61,819 nt of DNA from Myxococcales bacterium (lineage in GTDB: Bacteria; Myxococcota; UBA727; VGSZ01). Under the pieces are notes generated by a model. It did no database searches. It was not told the DNA's origin and worked only from the letters and a program-made list of their open reading frames with translations. Below, piece after piece: positions 61,703-61,819 of the stretch (its first letter is position 1; the number at the start of each line of letters is the position of its first letter). Location of the stretch: NCBI GenBank assembly GCA_023248635.1, contig JAHFED010000037.1, forward strand, positions 1 to 61,819. Direction: 5' to 3'. A program made the position numbers and the translations under genes.

Positions 61703-61819
61703 TCCCTGGATTCAGTTGAGTTTGCACTCAACTGAACCCAGGGATTGTGTTTCAAAGGGGGCTGCGCCCCCTCCCGTCGTCGAGCAAGTCGCCGACGGGG
61801 CCCTCCCCATCCGTGGTCG
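61701..61819 (-). repeat. Family D multi-hairpin repeat, copy 2, cut by window edge
   Basis: Inverted relative to 36540-36655 and identical to it over the last ~50 bp. The left part forms a 21-bp stem with one mismatch: aatccctgg-a-ttcagttgagt, loop ttgc, then actcaactgaa-c-ccagggatt. Then gggggc-tgc-gccccc and cccgtcg/cgacggg hairpins. The element may continue past the window. Confidence 0.93.

Overview
The window is a high-GC, densely coded chromosomal segment that reads like a deltaproteobacterial-type genome (Myxococcota or Bradymonadota-like). This placement is inferred from several things: Ser/Thr kinase and hybrid-kinase signalling genes; many lipoproteins with a Glu-Gly linker after the lipobox; a protein resembling the Myxococcus MXAN_5187 family; mevalonate-pathway genes; a strong bias to GTC/GAC codons; and many junctions where the next start codon overlaps the previous stop. 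No tRNA, rRNA, phage, plasmid or CRISPR locus was recognised.

Layout. 1-3171: three coupled two-component genes, the first cut by the window edge. 3172-6448 (minus): prolyl-tRNA synthetase and a multicopper oxidase. 6530-11688: a SpoIID-domain protein, a 5'-nucleotidase lipoprotein, a 32-bp hairpin array, cytidine deaminase and an MTA/SAH-type deaminase, which look like a nucleoside salvage group. 11804-20652: a Ser/Thr kinase with a possible ribbon-helix-helix tail, uncharacterised secreted proteins, YhbY and a membrane glycosyltransferase. 20721-28959: an MXAN_5187-like membrane protein, then a coupled run of Cys-rich lipoprotein, coiled-coil NYN protein, threonine synthase and a second SpoIID protein, then an amidohydrolase lipoprotein. 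29000-34172: a lytic transglycosylase, a lysyl-oxidase-like lipoprotein and an ATP-grasp protein.

34257-45685 is the classic thrS-(infC)-rpmI-rplT-pheS-pheT-ihfA-merR translation cluster. It has no infC, carries repeats and an FGE-like gene between thrS and rpmI, and has a membrane-protein gene between pheT and ihfA. 46258-51410 (minus) is an arginine operon: phosphatase, argE, fused N-acetylglutamate kinase/synthase, argC, argH. 51577-61702 holds a metallophosphoesterase, an endonuclease/exonuclease/phosphatase lipoprotein, HMG-CoA reductase and mevalonate kinase, a MORN-type protein, an acyl-CoA dehydrogenase, heme A synthase and a tandem DUF4399 lipoprotein.

The most distinctive content is a set of dispersed, hairpin-forming repeat families. 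(A) is a 32-bp array. (B) is a ~63-bp palindromic element with no stop in one frame; it sits in frame inside merR, and a 130-bp copy splits a lipocalin-like gene, whose reading frame is restored if those 130 bp are removed. (C) is a 139-bp tandem repeat with a palindromic head. (D) is a ~119-bp multi-hairpin element present as an inverted pair, the second copy forming the right edge of the window. (E) is a ~154-bp MITE-like element with imperfect terminal inverted repeats. Other points of interest are a ~105-residue insertion in threonyl-tRNA synthetase and a duplicated lysyl oxidase module of which only the second copy keeps the copper and LTQ residues.
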